A stretch of 64,000 bases of DNA from Pandoraea sputorum (lineage in GTDB: Bacteria; Pseudomonadota; Gammaproteobacteria; Burkholderiales; Burkholderiaceae), in NCBI RefSeq assembly GCF_000814845.2, contig NZ_CP010431.2:2170001-2234000 (forward strand). The letters run 5' to 3'. Shown piece after piece: positions 45,749 through 56,724 of the stretch (position 1 is the first letter of the stretch; every line of letters starts with the position of its first letter). Both the position numbers and the translations under genes were made by a program. The notes beneath the pieces were generated by a model. That model searched no databases. It saw only the letters and a list, made by a program, of their open reading frames with translations, and was not told the origin of the DNA.

Positions 45749-47854
45749 ATGACTCCGCGTGCGCGTGGGCGCTCAACGAATGACACGACTCGTGCAAAGC
45801 GTTCGGTGTGGTTTGCCGGACGCCAGCGCGGGTCGGTGCCGATCCTCGCCTTCATCTTCCTGACCGTCGTGCTGATTCTGGCGTTTTCCATCGACGCCGG
45901 TTTCGCCTTCATGAAGCGACGAGATTTGCAGCGTGCCGCCGACATGGCGGCGCTCGCCGGCGCGCAAACGCTGCCCGGGTGCGCCAATGCGACCTCGTAC
46001 GACACGGTCGCGCGGGCGAATATCGCGTCGAACCTCGGCAACAACGTTACAGGTCTGACGATCTCCACGTCTTGCGGGATCTGGACGTCGCCAGCGGCCA
46101 CGGCGACGACCCCGGGGACATTCGTGGCCGCGACGTCGGCCAATGCGGCGAGCGGCAACGCCGTCTCGGTGACGCTGACGCTCGGCGTGCCGTCGTTCTT
46201 CCAACTGGCCGGTACGCGCACGATCTCCGCCAACGCCGTCGCACGCAAGGCACCGGCCGTGGTGACGTTTACGGTCGATTCGGGGCTGCTCGCGCTCAAT
46301 GCGAACAATTCGGTCCTCGCACCGTTGCTCAATTCCGTGGGTATCTCGCCGGCGCTTTATGTAGGCGCGGCGCAGCAACTTGTGGGCGTGAACATCACGC
46401 CCAAGGGGCTGTTGCAGGCCCTTGGCGTGCCCGTGACAGGGGACGTGAGCGTAGCATCGCTCTCCGGGGTGGCGGCGGTGAAGAACCTCACGGTCGGCAC
46501 GCTGCTGAGCGCGACGAATACGGCACTCGCCACGCAGAACGGGGCGTTGTCGGCCTCCGTCACAGCGATGAACAACCTCATCAACGTGTTCGCCAACAGC
46601 CCGGTACTCAATCTGCCAATCAACCTGCTTGGCTCGGCAACGACGCCCGGCATCATCGCCAACATCGATGCGGCGGGGGTAAGTGCGGCGAACGCGCTGA
46701 ACGCTAACGTGGGCATCTCCGATCTGATCACGGCGGCCGTCGTCGGCGGCACGGGGAACAATGCCGTCGCGATTCCCTCGCTCAATATCCTCGGCGGCAC
46801 AGTGTCGGTGGTCGCGCGGGTAATCTCGCCGCCGCAGATCGGCGTGGGCGGGGTCGGTGCTACGGCGACGAATGCGCAGGTGCGATTGTTCCTGACGGTG
46901 AATTCGGCGGCATCCAGCGCCGGTCCGCTTGCCGGGATTCTGAGCGCCACGGGTACGACGCTCAACCTGCCGCTCGTGCTGGAAGTCGCGCAGTCGACGG
47001 CGACCGTCACCGCGCTGCAATGCGGAGCGACGCCGTCGACCACCTTGCAAGTCAACTCGGGACTGGTGAACGTCTGCGTGGGTGCGGCGGCCAGCGGCGT
47101 GAACGTCCAGACCGATCCGGCGAGCTGCACCACGCTCATGACGCAACGCACGAACATCGCGACGTTGCTCGGACTCATCAATGTCGGGGCGAACGTCAAC
47201 CTCTCGCTCGTGGCCAATTCGCCCGCGCCGATTACCTTCACGGGACCGTTCCCACAGAAGGTTGGGCCCATTGGATCGAATGTGAATTTGAGTCAGATTG
47301 TCTCGGCGCTGCTTACGGGCTTGTCACTTGACGTGAGTGCGGGTGGCGGCACATCGTCGTCTGGGAACGTTGCTGGCGGGCTGGTCAATAACGTCCCATC
47401 GGCGCAGTCTGCCGTAGCCATCTCTACCGTCAACTCGTTTCTCAGCACGGCGGCCAACGGGCTCAATCAAACGGCTAATGCGTTGGGCACCACCCTCGGC
47501 GGCGTGGCCACACTCAATCTGCCGCAAGTGCTCGGTGGTGTGGGAGGGCTGGTGACCGGGCTGGCCAACACCCTCGGCGGGATTGTGACCGGACTGCTGG
47601 GCGGGGTCTCTGACTTGCTTTGCACCCTGGGCGGCACGCAGTGCCGTATCAACGCCGTAGCGGCAACGCTTAGTACGTCCAATATTTCACCCGTCCTCGG
47701 CAGCGTGCTCTACACCTTGCTCAACCCGCTGCTCACGCCGCTCAGTAATGTACTGAACACGCTGCTGTCGTCGCTGGGCATCACGCTGGGCATGACGACG
47801 GTGACGGTCGACAGTATCAATTGTCAGAACGGGCTAGTACAGCTCGTGTATTAG
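45749..47854 (+). CDS. tadG: TadG-like pilus-associated protein
   Basis: The 701-residue protein begins with a basic leader and the TadE/G-type membrane helix: QRGSVPILAFIFLTVVLILA, then FSIDAGFAFMKRRDLQRAAD and MAALAGAQTLPG. The rest is a large extracytoplasmic domain rich in Thr, Asn, Val, Gly and Leu, with a C-terminal Gly/Leu-rich section (GGLVTGLANTLGGIVTGLLG) that resembles the repeats in the nearby lipoproteins. Six or so cysteines are spread over the domain. It follows the DUF3613 gene by six nt. Confidence 0.85.
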   Translation: MTPRARGRSTNDTTRAKRSVWFAGRQRGSVPILAFIFLTVVLILAFSIDAGFAFMKRRDLQRAADMAALAGAQTLPGCANATSYDTVARANIASNLGNNVTGLTISTSCGIWTSPAATATTPGTFVAATSANAASGNAVSVTLTLGVPSFFQLAGTRTISANAVARKAPAVVTFTVDSGLLALNANNSVLAPLLNSVGISPALYVGAAQQLVGVNITPKGLLQALGVPVTGDVSVASLSGVAAVKNLTVGTLLSATNTALATQNGALSASVTAMNNLINVFANSPVLNLPINLLGSATTPGIIANIDAAGVSAANALNANVGISDLITAAVVGGTGNNAVAIPSLNILGGTVSVVARVISPPQIGVGGVGATATNAQVRLFLTVNSAASSAGPLAGILSATGTTLNLPLVLEVAQSTATVTALQCGATPSTTLQVNSGLVNVCVGAAASGVNVQTDPASCTTLMTQRTNIATLLGLINVGANVNLSLVANSPAPITFTGPFPQKVGPIGSNVNLSQIVSALLTGLSLDVSAGGGTSSSGNVAGGLVNNVPSAQSAVAISTVNSFLSTAANGLNQTANALGTTLGGVATLNLPQVLGGVGGLVTGLANTLGGIVTGLLGGVSDLLCTLGGTQCRINAVAATLSTSNISPVLGSVLYTLLNPLLTPLSNVLNTLLSSLGITLGMTTVTVDSINCQNGLVQLVY

Positions 47855-47957
47855 CGAAGCTATCGGAACATGCCGCGACGCCTGAACCGGAGCCCGGGCG
47901 GCGCACCGAATTTCACCAGGACGAACGCCGGGGGCGTTCGTCAACGAGCAAATCAGC

Positions 47958-49364
47958 ATGAAAAGCAAGCCAGTACGTGAAGACCTCGATGTCTACGTGT
48001 GGGAAGGCAAGTCGGACATTGCCGACCGCGTGTCGCATTGCCTCGCAAGCTTCGATATGGAAGTGATTCGTGCGGACGGTATCGATCTGTCGCGCGAGCG
48101 CACGCGTGCGCGACCGTCCATTGCTGTGGTCAGCGTGTCGGTGATCGAAGGCGCGTCGACCAACGCGAACGAATGGCAACTCGGTCATGGCATGCCGGTG
48201 ATCTGGGTGGCCACGACGCCGCGCGAGAACGACCGGAGTGTCTTTCCGCCCGAGTACAGCAACATCCTCACGCTCGACTTTTCCGGCGCGGAACTGCGCA
48301 CGCTCATCTTCAAACTCTCCGGTGCGATTGCGGAAGCCGACCGTGCGCCCGTACCGTCCGACCCGCTCGTCGCCCAGTCGAGTGCAATGCTCGGCCTGCT
48401 CGCCGAAGTGGACGCCTTCGCCGACTGCGATTCGAACGTGCTGATTCACGGCGAAACCGGCGTGGGCAAGGAGCGGATTGCGCGTCTGCTGCACGACAAG
48501 CAGAGCCACTACGGACAGGGACCGTTCGTTGCCGTGAACTGCGGTGCGATTCCGGATGGCCTGTTCGAGTCGCACTTCTTCGGGCACGCCAAAGGGGCGT
48601 TCACCGGCGCGTTGTACTCGCACAAGGGGTACTTCGAGCAAGCCAACGACGGCACGCTGTTTCTCGACGAAATCGGCGATCTGCCGCTGTATCAGCAGGT
48701 CAAGTTGCTGCGGGTGCTGGAGGATAGTGCGGTGACGCGTCTGGGCTCGGCGCAGCCGGTGAAGCTCGACTTCCGGCTGGTGGCGGCGACGAACAAGAAC
48801 CTGAAGTCGATGGTGCGCGACGAATTGTTCCGCGCCGACTTGTTCTATCGTCTCGCCGTGATCGAGTTGCACATCCCCAGTCTCGAAGAGCGCGGACCGG
48901 TCGACAAGCTGGCCGTCTTCACGGCATATCTCGGCAAGGTGGTCGGCGATAGCGAAGTCGGCGCGCAAGTGCCGCCGTGGCTGCGCGAACTGGTCGAAGG
49001 CGGCGTGTTTCCCGGCAACGTCCGCGAAATGCGCAATATCGCCGAGCGTGTCGGCATCATCTACCGGCAACTCGGGGGCTGGGACGAGCGGCGAATCCGT
49101 CCGATCTTCGATGCATTGTCGATGGGCGCCACCGGGGCGGTGCCGCGCGCCGACGATCCGGCACGCAGTGGGGCACTGACCGACCGCGCACGCTGGGACG
49201 CCACCGAGCGCGCACGCATCGTTGCTGCGCTCGACGCCAACGGATGGCGGCGTCAGGACACGGCGAACGCGCTGGGTATCAGCCGCAAGGTGCTGTGGGA
49301 GAAGATGCGCAAATATCAGATCGTCGGAAACGACTCGGAACTGGCGAGCGAATACGAGGGATAA
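47958..49364 (+). CDS. sigma-54-dependent transcriptional activator
   Basis: The 468-residue protein has an N-terminal receiver-like domain (about residues 1-130) without an obvious phosphorylatable Asp, an AAA+ domain with Walker A GETGVGKE near residue 165, the sigma-54-contacting loop KGAFTGAL near residue 213, Walker [11 protein letters not shown], the arginine-finger region and a Fis-type helix-turn-helix at the C-terminus ([19 protein letters not shown]). This arrangement resembles VpsR/FleQ-like regulators. Its position at the end of the Tad island suggests it activates Tad or surface genes. The final codons lie next to a 12-bp duplication (ATACGAGGGATA at 49352 and 49371). Confidence 0.9.
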   Translation: MKSKPVREDLDVYVWEGKSDIADRVSHCLASFDMEVIRADGIDLSRERTRARPSIAVVSVSVIEGASTNANEWQLGHGMPVIWVATTPRENDRSVFPPEYSNILTLDFSGAELRTLIFKLSGAIAEADRAPVPSDPLVAQSSAMLGLLAEVDAFADCDSNVLIHGETGVGKERIARLLHDKQSHYGQGPFVAVNCGAIPDGLFESHFFGHAKGAFTGALYSHKGYFEQANDGTLFLDEIGDLPLYQQVKLLRVLEDSAVTRLGSAQPVKLDFRLVAATNKNLKSMVRDELFRADLFYRLAVIELHIPSLEERGPVDKLAVFTAYLGKVVGDSEVGAQVPPWLRELVEGGVFPGNVREMRNIAERVGIIYRQLGGWDERRIRPIFDALSMGATGAVPRADDPARSGALTDRARWDATERARIVAALDANGWRRQDTANALGISRKVLWEKMRKYQIVGNDSELASEYEG

Positions 49365-49717
49365 CGACGGATACGAGGGATATCCAGAGATAGGCACAGC
49401 GCCGCGTGTTGCGTGGGGAATGCCTCAATCGCACCTCGAATGACGGGATTTTTCTGACAAACAGTTTCTTCTGACCGGAAGTCTCGCGCCCCTTCAGTTG
49501 CGCGGTATCAACAGATGAAATCGCGGGGGCACAATAACGCATTCCCTGCTTGGAAGAGCGCGCCTCAATGGATAGAATTGTCGGCTATTGCGGGCATGCG
49601 GTTATCATTCCACAAATACGCAGGTCTCAGATCCTCGGGACGGAGTCCGGGGTGGCGAATGAATGCGACGAATAAGGGCCGTAAAACGGTCCGGTCGATA
49701 ACAGGAAAACAGATCAG
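49365..49717. other. intergenic region before the DUF2968 gene
   Basis: This 353-nt gap contains the second copy of the 12-bp duplication at 49371-49382 and no gene. TTGTCG at about 49577 and TATCAT about 19 bp later could be a poor promoter. Nothing else is seen. Confidence 0.4.
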
Positions 49718-50443
49718 ATGAAAATCAGTGATTGCCGGGGGCGGTTGTGGTTGGGCGTGGGGGTGGCATGCCTGGCAGCCTGGGGAACGTCAGCGATGGC
49801 TGCCGATGCGGTGCGCGACGTAACGGGTGCAACGCCTGCACAACTGGCAGCTCCGGCAGTGCCTGCGCAATCGGCGACGGCACCCGCAGCAGCGTCGGGC
49901 ACGATTCAGGAACTGCGCGATCGCATCCAGAACAAGGAAGTGACCGAACTGCGCACGACCTATAACGGTCGCTACGGCGCGAGCCTGTTGTTCTACCCGC
50001 AGACGCTGGGCTACTACGTCGCCCTGTTCCACGAAGGGCAGTTCTGGCGAGTAGTCAAGGTGAGCAACGAGAAGAAGGCCGAATCGCTGTACGCCGACTT
50101 CGTTCACCAGACGCAGGTGCTGGCCGATGTCGAAATCAACCGCATCAAGCTCGAAGCGCAGAAGGCGATGATCGAGCGTCAACTGGCCGAGAGCGAAACC
50201 CGCTTGAACGCCGTGCAGAACGACCTCAGCATTCAGCGTCAGCAAGAACAGGCACTGGCGCAGAATCAGCAGGCCGTGCGTGAGCAGGCCGCCGCGCTGG
50301 AAACCGAACGTAGCGCCGCGCGCATTCGCCTGACGGACGTTCAGGGCCAGATCCGCTCGCTGGAAGCTCAGCAGAACACGGTCGACTCGGAACTCGTGCG
50401 CTCGGTCAAGGGCTCGACCAAGAAGACCTCGCGTCGTCGCTGA
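49718..50443 (+). CDS. DUF2968 secreted coiled-coil protein
   Basis: The 241-residue protein has a signal peptide ending near AMAAD, an Ala-rich linker, and the DUF2968 core beginning IQELRDRIQNKEVTELRTTY and LFYPQTLGYYVALFHEGQFW. From about residue 140 it forms a long coiled coil (IERQLAESETRLNAVQNDLS) and ends in basic KGSTKKTSRRR. Function unknown; probably periplasmic. AGGAAAAC precedes the ATG and a terminator follows. Confidence 0.85.
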   Translation: MKISDCRGRLWLGVGVACLAAWGTSAMAADAVRDVTGATPAQLAAPAVPAQSATAPAAASGTIQELRDRIQNKEVTELRTTYNGRYGASLLFYPQTLGYYVALFHEGQFWRVVKVSNEKKAESLYADFVHQTQVLADVEINRIKLEAQKAMIERQLAESETRLNAVQNDLSIQRQQEQALAQNQQAVREQAAALETERSAARIRLTDVQGQIRSLEAQQNTVDSELVRSVKGSTKKTSRRR

Positions 50444-50889
50444 TCGATGCCGTATCCGCGCGTCGCTGGATGATGCTTCCGGTGTCTCAGGATGTAAGAA
50501 AGCCGCCTTCGGGCGGCTTTTTTCATGGGCGCGTCAAACGCCGGGCTTCACGCTGTCGGCGGGTGAAGTGAACGACAACGGGCAGGCGCAGGCGGCTGTC
50601 GCTACACGCAATTGCCGGGACTGTCGACACACGAATCGCGCATGTCGGGCATATGTCGCGCATTTGCAACTCGAAAAGCGGTGCCGCACCGGCGATCCTG
50701 CGTGCGCCCATGTCGGGCAAAACCCTTGCCGCGCGGGACTGGTCACGGCACGCGGCTCGTCATATCCTAGCGAGGCATGTCATGTAACAGGTCCGGCGCT
50801 CAGCATCTGCCCGGACTGGCGAGGGAACCGGCGCCCAGTTAGAATAGCGCCCATTTTGTGCAGCGCAATAAAGCGATTACCCAAACCTT
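50444..50889. other. intergenic region before kup
   Basis: The first part holds a terminator (50499-50523). The remaining 366 nt is GC-rich with no credible gene; TAGAAT at 50840-50845 is a possible -10 for kup without a clear -35. No riboswitch-like structure was recognised. Confidence 0.4.
50499..50523 (+). terminator. rho-independent terminator of the DUF2968 gene
   Basis: The stem AAAGCCGCC / GGGCGGCTTT with loop TTC is followed by T6. Confidence 0.88.
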
Positions 50890-52782
50890 ATGACGCAAAA
50901 CATTCGACACGGGCAGCGCCCTCAGGCCATGCCCGCGCTCATGGTGGCGGCCATCGGCGTGGTCTTCGGCGATATCGGCACCAGCCCGCTCTATGCGCTC
51001 AAGGAATGTTTCGATCCGCAGCACGGCATTCCGTTTAACCAGCAAGCCGTGTTCGGCATCATCTCGCTGCTGTTCTGGGCGCTGGTGATCGTCGTTTCCC
51101 TGAAGTATGTGTTGTTCGTGATGCGCGCCGACAACCGCGGTGAGGGCGGCGTGCTGGCGCTTATGGCGCTTAGCTTGCGCAGTGTACGGGCAGGCAGCCG
51201 ATGGGCCTCCGTTCTGATGATGCTGGGGATGTTCGGCGCCTGCATGTTCTACGGGGATGCGGTGATTACACCCGCCATCTCCGTGATGTCGGCGGTGGAG
51301 GGGTTGGAGATCGCAGCACCCTCGCTGACGCGCTTCGTGCTGCCGATTACCATCGTCATCCTGATCATTCTGTTCTCGATGCAGAAGTCGGGGACTGCCA
51401 AAGTCGGCCGTCTGTTCGGCCCTGTCATGGTGGTCTGGTTCGTGATTCTCGGCGTGCTTGGCGTGTACAACATGGTGCTCGCGCCCGAGATCATCAAAGC
51501 GATCAATCCCTACTACGGCATTCATTTCATTCGCACGCACGCGCTGCAGGCGTACATCGTGCTCGGCTCGGTGTTCCTGGTGCTGACCGGTGCAGAAGCG
51601 CTGTATGCGGATATGGGCCACTTCGGCATCCGTCCGATTCGTTTCGCGTGGTCGTTTCTCGTCTTCCCGGCACTGGCGCTGAATTACTTCGGTCAGGGCG
51701 CGTTGCTGCTGTCGAACCCGAAGGCCATCGAGAACCCGTTCTTCCTGCTCGCGCCGGACTGGGCGCTGCTGCCGCTGGTGATCGTGGCGACGGCCGCGAC
51801 GGTGATCGCGTCGCAGGCCGTGATCTCAGGGGCGTTCTCGCTCACCAGTCAGGCGATTCAGCTCGGCTACGTGCCGCGCATGAAGATTCTGCATACGTCG
51901 GATCGCGAGATCGGTCAGATCTACATGCCGGTCATCAACTGGTCGCTGCTGCTGGTCATCATCTGGATCGTGCTGGCGTTCAAGTCGTCGAGCAATCTGG
52001 CGGCGGCGTACGGGATTGCCGTGACGACGACCATGGTCATTACGACGATTCTCGCGTGCGTGGTCATGGTCAAGGTCTGGAACTGGAACAAGTTCCTGGT
52101 GGCGCTCATCATCACAGGCTTCCTTGTCGTCGACTTCGCGTTCTTCGGCGCGAACCTGATCAAGGTCGAAGAGGGGGGCTGGCTGCCGCTGGCGCTCGGC
52201 GCGTTCCTGTTCTTCATGCTGATGACCTGGCATAAGGGGCGTCAATTGCTGCGCGAGCGTACGGCCGCCGACGGGATTCCGCTCGGTCCGTTCCTGCAAG
52301 GTCTGCTGGCGCACCCGCCGCATCGCGTGGCTGGCACCGCCATTTATCTGACGGGCGGCAACACGCTGGTTCCGGTGAGCTTGTTGCACAACCTCAAGCA
52401 CAACCGCATCCTGCATGAGCGCACGATCTTCCTGACGTTCCGCACGCTTGACGTGCCTTACGCCGAAGACAGCAGCCGCATCGAGGTCAAGGACCACACC
52501 GGCGGGCTGTACAGCGTGGTTGCGACGTTCGGCTTCAACGAGACGCCGGACGTGAAGGAAGTGCTGCATCTGCTCGAAGAGAAGACGGACATGCACTTCG
52601 AACTGATGGATACGTCGTTCTTCCTCGCGCGCGAGACGGTCGTGCCGACGAAGCTGCCGGGGATGTCGATCTGGCGCGAACGTTTGTTTGCCTGGATGCA
52701 CCAGAACGCCGCCAAACCGACGGACTTCTTCAGTATTCCCGCCAACCGCGTGGTTGAATTGGGGACGAAGATCGAGATTTGA
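50890..52782 (+). CDS. kup: Kup-family potassium transporter
   Basis: The 630-residue inner-membrane protein imports K+ by symport with H+. The N-terminal [19 protein letters not shown] is the KUP signature; twelve helices follow, including [20 protein letters not shown] and [14 protein letters not shown] cytoplasmic C-terminal domain of about 170 residues contains [15 protein letters not shown]. Length is standard (about 620-630). The ATG has no strong Shine-Dalgarno sequence. Confidence 0.95.
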   Translation: MTQNIRHGQRPQAMPALMVAAIGVVFGDIGTSPLYALKECFDPQHGIPFNQQAVFGIISLLFWALVIVVSLKYVLFVMRADNRGEGGVLALMALSLRSVRAGSRWASVLMMLGMFGACMFYGDAVITPAISVMSAVEGLEIAAPSLTRFVLPITIVILIILFSMQKSGTAKVGRLFGPVMVVWFVILGVLGVYNMVLAPEIIKAINPYYGIHFIRTHALQAYIVLGSVFLVLTGAEALYADMGHFGIRPIRFAWSFLVFPALALNYFGQGALLLSNPKAIENPFFLLAPDWALLPLVIVATAATVIASQAVISGAFSLTSQAIQLGYVPRMKILHTSDREIGQIYMPVINWSLLLVIIWIVLAFKSSSNLAAAYGIAVTTTMVITTILACVVMVKVWNWNKFLVALIITGFLVVDFAFFGANLIKVEEGGWLPLALGAFLFFMLMTWHKGRQLLRERTAADGIPLGPFLQGLLAHPPHRVAGTAIYLTGGNTLVPVSLLHNLKHNRILHERTIFLTFRTLDVPYAEDSSRIEVKDHTGGLYSVVATFGFNETPDVKEVLHLLEEKTDMHFELMDTSFFLARETVVPTKLPGMSIWRERLFAWMHQNAAKPTDFFSIPANRVVELGTKIEI

Positions 52783-52805
52783 CGGTTAATCGACAGATCG
52801 GACGT

Positions 52806-52839
52806 AAAAAAAGCCCGCTCGAATTGAGCGGGCTTTTTC
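52806..52839. terminator. bidirectional terminator between kup and tex
   Basis: AAAAAGCCCGCTC and GAGCGGGCTTTTT form a perfect 13-bp stem with loop GAATT, flanked by A and T runs on both sides. It can end kup from the left and tex from the right. Confidence 0.92.
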
Positions 52840-52860
52840 TTTATGACACCGACATTGCGA

Positions 52861-55215
52861 TCAGCGCTTGAGCTTGGCGAATGCCGCTGCCATGGCGTTG
52901 ACCGTTTCCGGCTCGCGCTGACGGCCACCGCCGCCATTGCCGCCACGATGACCGCCACCGCTGGCACCACGTCCACCCGCGCCACCACCACCGCTGCTCG
53001 GGCGATCGCTCGCACCGGCCACCGGCAGATCGTCGTTCAGACGCATGGTGAGTGAAATACGCTGACGGCGCGGATCGACTTCGAGCACCTTGACTTTCAC
53101 GATATCGCCAGCCTTCACGACTTCGTGCGGGTCCTTGATGAACTTCGTCGACATGGCGGAGACGTGAACCAGACCGTCCTGATGCACGCCGATATCGATG
53201 AACGCGCCGAAGGCGGCCACGTTCGTCACCACGCCTTCGAGCTGCATGCCCGGCTTCAGGTCGGTCAGCTTCTCGACGCCGTCCTGGAACGTCGCAGTCT
53301 TGAACTCGGGGCGTGGGTCGCGGCCCGGCTTTTCGAGTTCGGTCAGGATGTCCTTGACCGTCGGCAGGCCGAAACGCTCATCGACGAATTCCGTCGGCGA
53401 CACACTGCGAACGACCGAACCGTTGCCCATCACATCGCCAATGGTCTTCTTGATCTTGGCGAGAATGCGCTCGACGACCGGGTACGCTTCCGGGTGAACC
53501 GACGAACGATCCAGCGGATTGTCGCCGCCGTTCACGCGCAGGAAACCTGCGGCCTGTTCGAACGTCTTGTCGCCCAGACGCGGCACCTTTTTGAGCGCTT
53601 CACGGTTGGCGAACGGGCCGTTGCTGTCGCGGAAGTCCACGATGTTCTTCGCGAGCGTGCTGTTCAGACCCGACACGCGGGCGAGCAGCGGCGCCGATGC
53701 CGTGTTGACGTCAACGCCCACCGCGTTCACGCAATCCTCGACGACGGCGTCCAGCATACGTGCCAGTTCGCGCTGGTTCACGTCGTGCTGATACTGGCCC
53801 ACACCGATGGCCTTCGGCTCGATCTTGACGAGTTCGGCCAATGGATCTTGCAGACGGCGGGCAATCGAGACGGCGCCGCGCAGCGACACGTCCAGTTCCG
53901 GGAATTCCTTCGCCGCGAATTCGGAGGCCGAGTACACCGAAGCGCCGGCTTCCGAAACCACGATCTTTTGCAGCTTCAGTTCGGGATGGCGCTTGATCAG
54001 TTCCTGCGCGAGCTTGTCGGTCTCACGCGAGGCCGTGCCGTTGCCGATGCTGACGAGTTGCGCGCCGGTCGCGGCGGCAATCTTCGACAGACGGGCAAGC
54101 GAGCCGTCCCAGTCGCGGCGCGGTTCGTGCGGATAGATCGTGTCGGTGCCGAGCAGCTTGCCGGTCGCATCGACCACGGCCACCTTCACGCCGGTACGCA
54201 GACCCGGGTCCAGACCGATCACGCCCTTCGGACCGGCGGGCGCGGCAAGCAGCAGCGCCTTGAGGTTGCGGGCGAACACGCGAATGGCTTCGCTCTCGGC
54301 GCTTTCGCGAATCTGCGTGAGCAGTTCCGACTCGAGGTGCGGCTGCACCTTCACGCGCCAGCTCCAGCGGCAGACGTCGCCCAGCCACTTGTCGGCTGCG
54401 CGGTTCTGCTGACGAATGCCGAAATGACCGGCGATCACGCCTTCGCACGGATGCGGGACCTGTGCGTCGAGTTCTTCGCCAAGGCCCAGCTTGACCATCA
54501 GAATGCCGAGGTTGCGACCGCGGAAGAGGGCGAGCGCGCGGTGCGACGGCACTGCAGCGAGCGGTTCGGCGTAGTCGTAGTAATCGCGGAATTTCTCGCC
54601 TTCTTCGCTTTCCTTGCCTTCGACGACTTTCGACGACACCACGCCCTGATTCCAGAGGTAGTCGCGCAGCTTGCCGAGGAGTTCGGCCGTCTCGCCGAAC
54701 TGTTCCGACAGGATGTCGCGTGCGCCATCGAGGGCCGCTTTCACGTCGGCTACGCCCTTTTCGGCGTCGACGAACTTGGCGGCTTCGACTTGCGGGTCGA
54801 GCGTCGGGTCGGCGAGCAGGGCCTGCGCGAGGGGCTCGAGGCCGGCTTCGCGGGCAATCTGCGCGCGGGTGCGGCGCTTTTGCTTGTACGGGAGGTAAAG
54901 GTCTTCGAGCGTCTGCTTCGTTTCCGCCGCCACGATGGCGGTGCGCAGTTCGTCGGTCAACTTGCCTTGCTCTTCGATGCTCGCGAGAATCGCGCCGCGG
55001 CGGTCTTCCAGTTCGCGCAGATACAGCAGGCGCTCTTCCAGATTACGCAGTTGCGTGTCGTCGAGGTTATCGGTCACTTCCTTACGATAGCGAGCGATGA
55101 AGGGCACGGTGGCGCCTTCGTCCAGCAGTTGCACGGCGGCGGCGACCTGACGCGGCTGCACGTTAAGTTCGTCGGCAATGCGTTGAACGATCTGAAGGGC
55201 TACGTTTTGCGTCAT
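52861..55215 (-). CDS. tex: RNA-binding transcription accessory protein Tex
   Basis: The 784-residue cytoplasmic nucleic-acid-binding protein has the Tex N-terminal helical domain ([20 protein letters not shown]), the YqgF-like RNase H fold ([20 protein letters not shown]), a helix-hairpin-helix region ([19 protein letters not shown]), and a C-terminal S1 domain ([20 protein letters not shown]). A Gly/Arg-rich tail follows the S1 domain. Tex proteins affect transcription and RNA/ribosome handling. Confidence 0.95.
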   Translation of the reverse strand: MTQNVALQIVQRIADELNVQPRQVAAAVQLLDEGATVPFIARYRKEVTDNLDDTQLRNLEERLLYLRELEDRRGAILASIEEQGKLTDELRTAIVAAETKQTLEDLYLPYKQKRRTRAQIAREAGLEPLAQALLADPTLDPQVEAAKFVDAEKGVADVKAALDGARDILSEQFGETAELLGKLRDYLWNQGVVSSKVVEGKESEEGEKFRDYYDYAEPLAAVPSHRALALFRGRNLGILMVKLGLGEELDAQVPHPCEGVIAGHFGIRQQNRAADKWLGDVCRWSWRVKVQPHLESELLTQIRESAESEAIRVFARNLKALLLAAPAGPKGVIGLDPGLRTGVKVAVVDATGKLLGTDTIYPHEPRRDWDGSLARLSKIAAATGAQLVSIGNGTASRETDKLAQELIKRHPELKLQKIVVSEAGASVYSASEFAAKEFPELDVSLRGAVSIARRLQDPLAELVKIEPKAIGVGQYQHDVNQRELARMLDAVVEDCVNAVGVDVNTASAPLLARVSGLNSTLAKNIVDFRDSNGPFANREALKKVPRLGDKTFEQAAGFLRVNGGDNPLDRSSVHPEAYPVVERILAKIKKTIGDVMGNGSVVRSVSPTEFVDERFGLPTVKDILTELEKPGRDPRPEFKTATFQDGVEKLTDLKPGMQLEGVVTNVAAFGAFIDIGVHQDGLVHVSAMSTKFIKDPHEVVKAGDIVKVKVLEVDPRRQRISLTMRLNDDLPVAGASDRPSSGGGGAGGRGASGGGHRGGNGGGGRQREPETVNAMAAAFAKLKR

Positions 55216-55320
55216 GAGTGTTGCGAGTTACCCAAGTGCCAGGAGCGGGGCATTTTGCCATAAACCGCGGGCGCGTCCGGGCAGGCAATGCTAAAATTTG
55301 GCATGACTCCGCACAACCTC

Positions 55321-56235
55321 ATGATTTCCTTCGAAAAATTGTTTTCGCGACTGAATCTGCACCAGGTTTCGCGCCGTCCCGCACGTGCAACGTTCTCCGC
55401 CGTCGGGCTGTTCGGCATCGTGACGGTCGCTGCCGTCGTGCCGATTGCCGCATCGGCACAGCAGGGGCTCTCGGCAGTCGAGGCCGCCGGGCGCACGACC
55501 GAACAGCTCCGGGTGCCCGTCAAGCCGTTCGATGCGACCGCGGACCGTATCCCGTCGTCGGCCAGTCAGGCCAGCGCGGCAGCCGCTGCCGCCGAGGACG
55601 ACAAACCCGTTCCCTATGACGATCAACTGGACATGCACCCGGCCGCCGACGATTTTGGCGGCCGTCGCGCCGTGCTCGATCGTCAGCGTGCATGGATCGA
55701 TTACCGGTTCGAAGAGGCCAAGTACGAGTGCGCGTCGAAGTTCTTCGTGAACTATTGCATCGACAACGCCCGTGACGAGCAGCGCGAAGCGCTCAAGGCT
55801 GTTCGCAGCCAGCGTCTGGTGCTGGAAGATCAGGAGCGCAAGGCGCGCGCGCAGGAGCGTGACGAGCGTCTGGCGGAAAAGCGGGCGCAAACGGCCGCCG
55901 AAGCACCGCAGCGTGCTGCCGAGCGTGCACAGAACGTCTCCGATTACGAAGCCAAGCAAGCCGAGTATCAGCAGCGGGTGACGGAGCGCACGGGACAGGC
56001 ACCTGAGCGAGCGGCGAATGCCGGGGCGTACAATGCCAAGCAGGCTGCGCAGCAGCAAAAGCTCGACGAGGCGAAGGCTTCGGCGGCGCAGAAGGCGGCC
56101 GAGCGCGAAGAGAACGTACGTAAGTACAACCAGAAGCAGCAGGAAGCCATCGAGCGTCAGCAGAAGTCGGATGCCCGTCGTAACGAATCGCAATCAGGCA
56201 GCTCGCCTGCGCAAAAGGCGATTCAAGGGCAGTGA
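55321..56235 (+). CDS. exported coiled-coil protein, function unknown
   Basis: The protein (304 residues from ATG 55321) has a long signal sequence (SAVGLFGIVTVAAVVPIAAS, cut before AQQG). Residues about 100-150 are the conserved-looking core (RRAVLDRQRAWIDYRFEEAK, then YECASKFFVNYCIDNARDEQ, with two Cys), and the rest is a highly charged Ala/Gln/Glu/Arg coiled coil with repeated YxAKQA units. An extended -10-like TGCTAAAAT (55288-55296) would start transcription near 55303, so the ATGs at 55288 and 55303 are less likely starts. No domain was recognised. Confidence 0.72.
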   Translation: MISFEKLFSRLNLHQVSRRPARATFSAVGLFGIVTVAAVVPIAASAQQGLSAVEAAGRTTEQLRVPVKPFDATADRIPSSASQASAAAAAAEDDKPVPYDDQLDMHPAADDFGGRRAVLDRQRAWIDYRFEEAKYECASKFFVNYCIDNARDEQREALKAVRSQRLVLEDQERKARAQERDERLAEKRAQTAAEAPQRAAERAQNVSDYEAKQAEYQQRVTERTGQAPERAANAGAYNAKQAAQQQKLDEAKASAAQKAAEREENVRKYNQKQQEAIERQQKSDARRNESQSGSSPAQKAIQGQ

Positions 56236-56370
56236 GCGACGTCGCCCGGATTGGGCGGGCTGGGTTGGTTGAGTCGGTCGAGGTGCTCAAGTCGCTTAAG
56301 TCGCATAGGTGGATTAAGTCGATTTAGTCCGGAACCGGAATCACTTGAGAGTTGCAGGAGAGTCGCCACG

Positions 56371-56574
56371 ATGCAGCAAGATCTTCACTCCGTTGGACGT
56401 CGCATCATCGAGTTGCAGATCGAACACCGCGATCTGGACTACCTGATCGACAAGTTGCTGACGGAGCCGACGTACGACGAACTTCAGGTCTCCCGGCTCA
56501 AGAAGCGCCGTCTGAAGATCAAAGACACGATCACCCTGCTGCAAGTGCAACAAACGCCGGATCAGCCCGCCTGA
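56371..56574 (+). CDS. DUF465 (YdcH-like) small protein
   Basis: The 67-residue protein is one helical hairpin with the DUF465 pattern: LQIEHRDLDYLIDKL, then LQVSRLKKRRLKIKDTITLL. These proteins are short cytoplasmic coiled coils of unknown function. AGGAG lies about ten bases before the ATG at 56371; an upstream extension to 56251 has no conserved residues. Confidence 0.85.
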   Translation: MQQDLHSVGRRIIELQIEHRDLDYLIDKLLTEPTYDELQVSRLKKRRLKIKDTITLLQVQQTPDQPA

Positions 56575-56724
56575 GCGGGACGATCAGCAGATCCGCGAGA
56601 CGTCGGCGACTATCGTTCGAATTTGTCCGAATTTGTCCGAATCGTTTGCGCGGGTATTTTTTCATTGCGGCGCCGCGAATCTCCGTGAGGGGAATCGCGG
56701 CGCCTTCGAGTTTTCTGAGCCGTT

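Noticed and set aside
53125..55263. 712-codon open frame on the plus strand opposite tex
   Set aside because: Shadow of the well-conserved tex gene; no ribosome binding site or domain.
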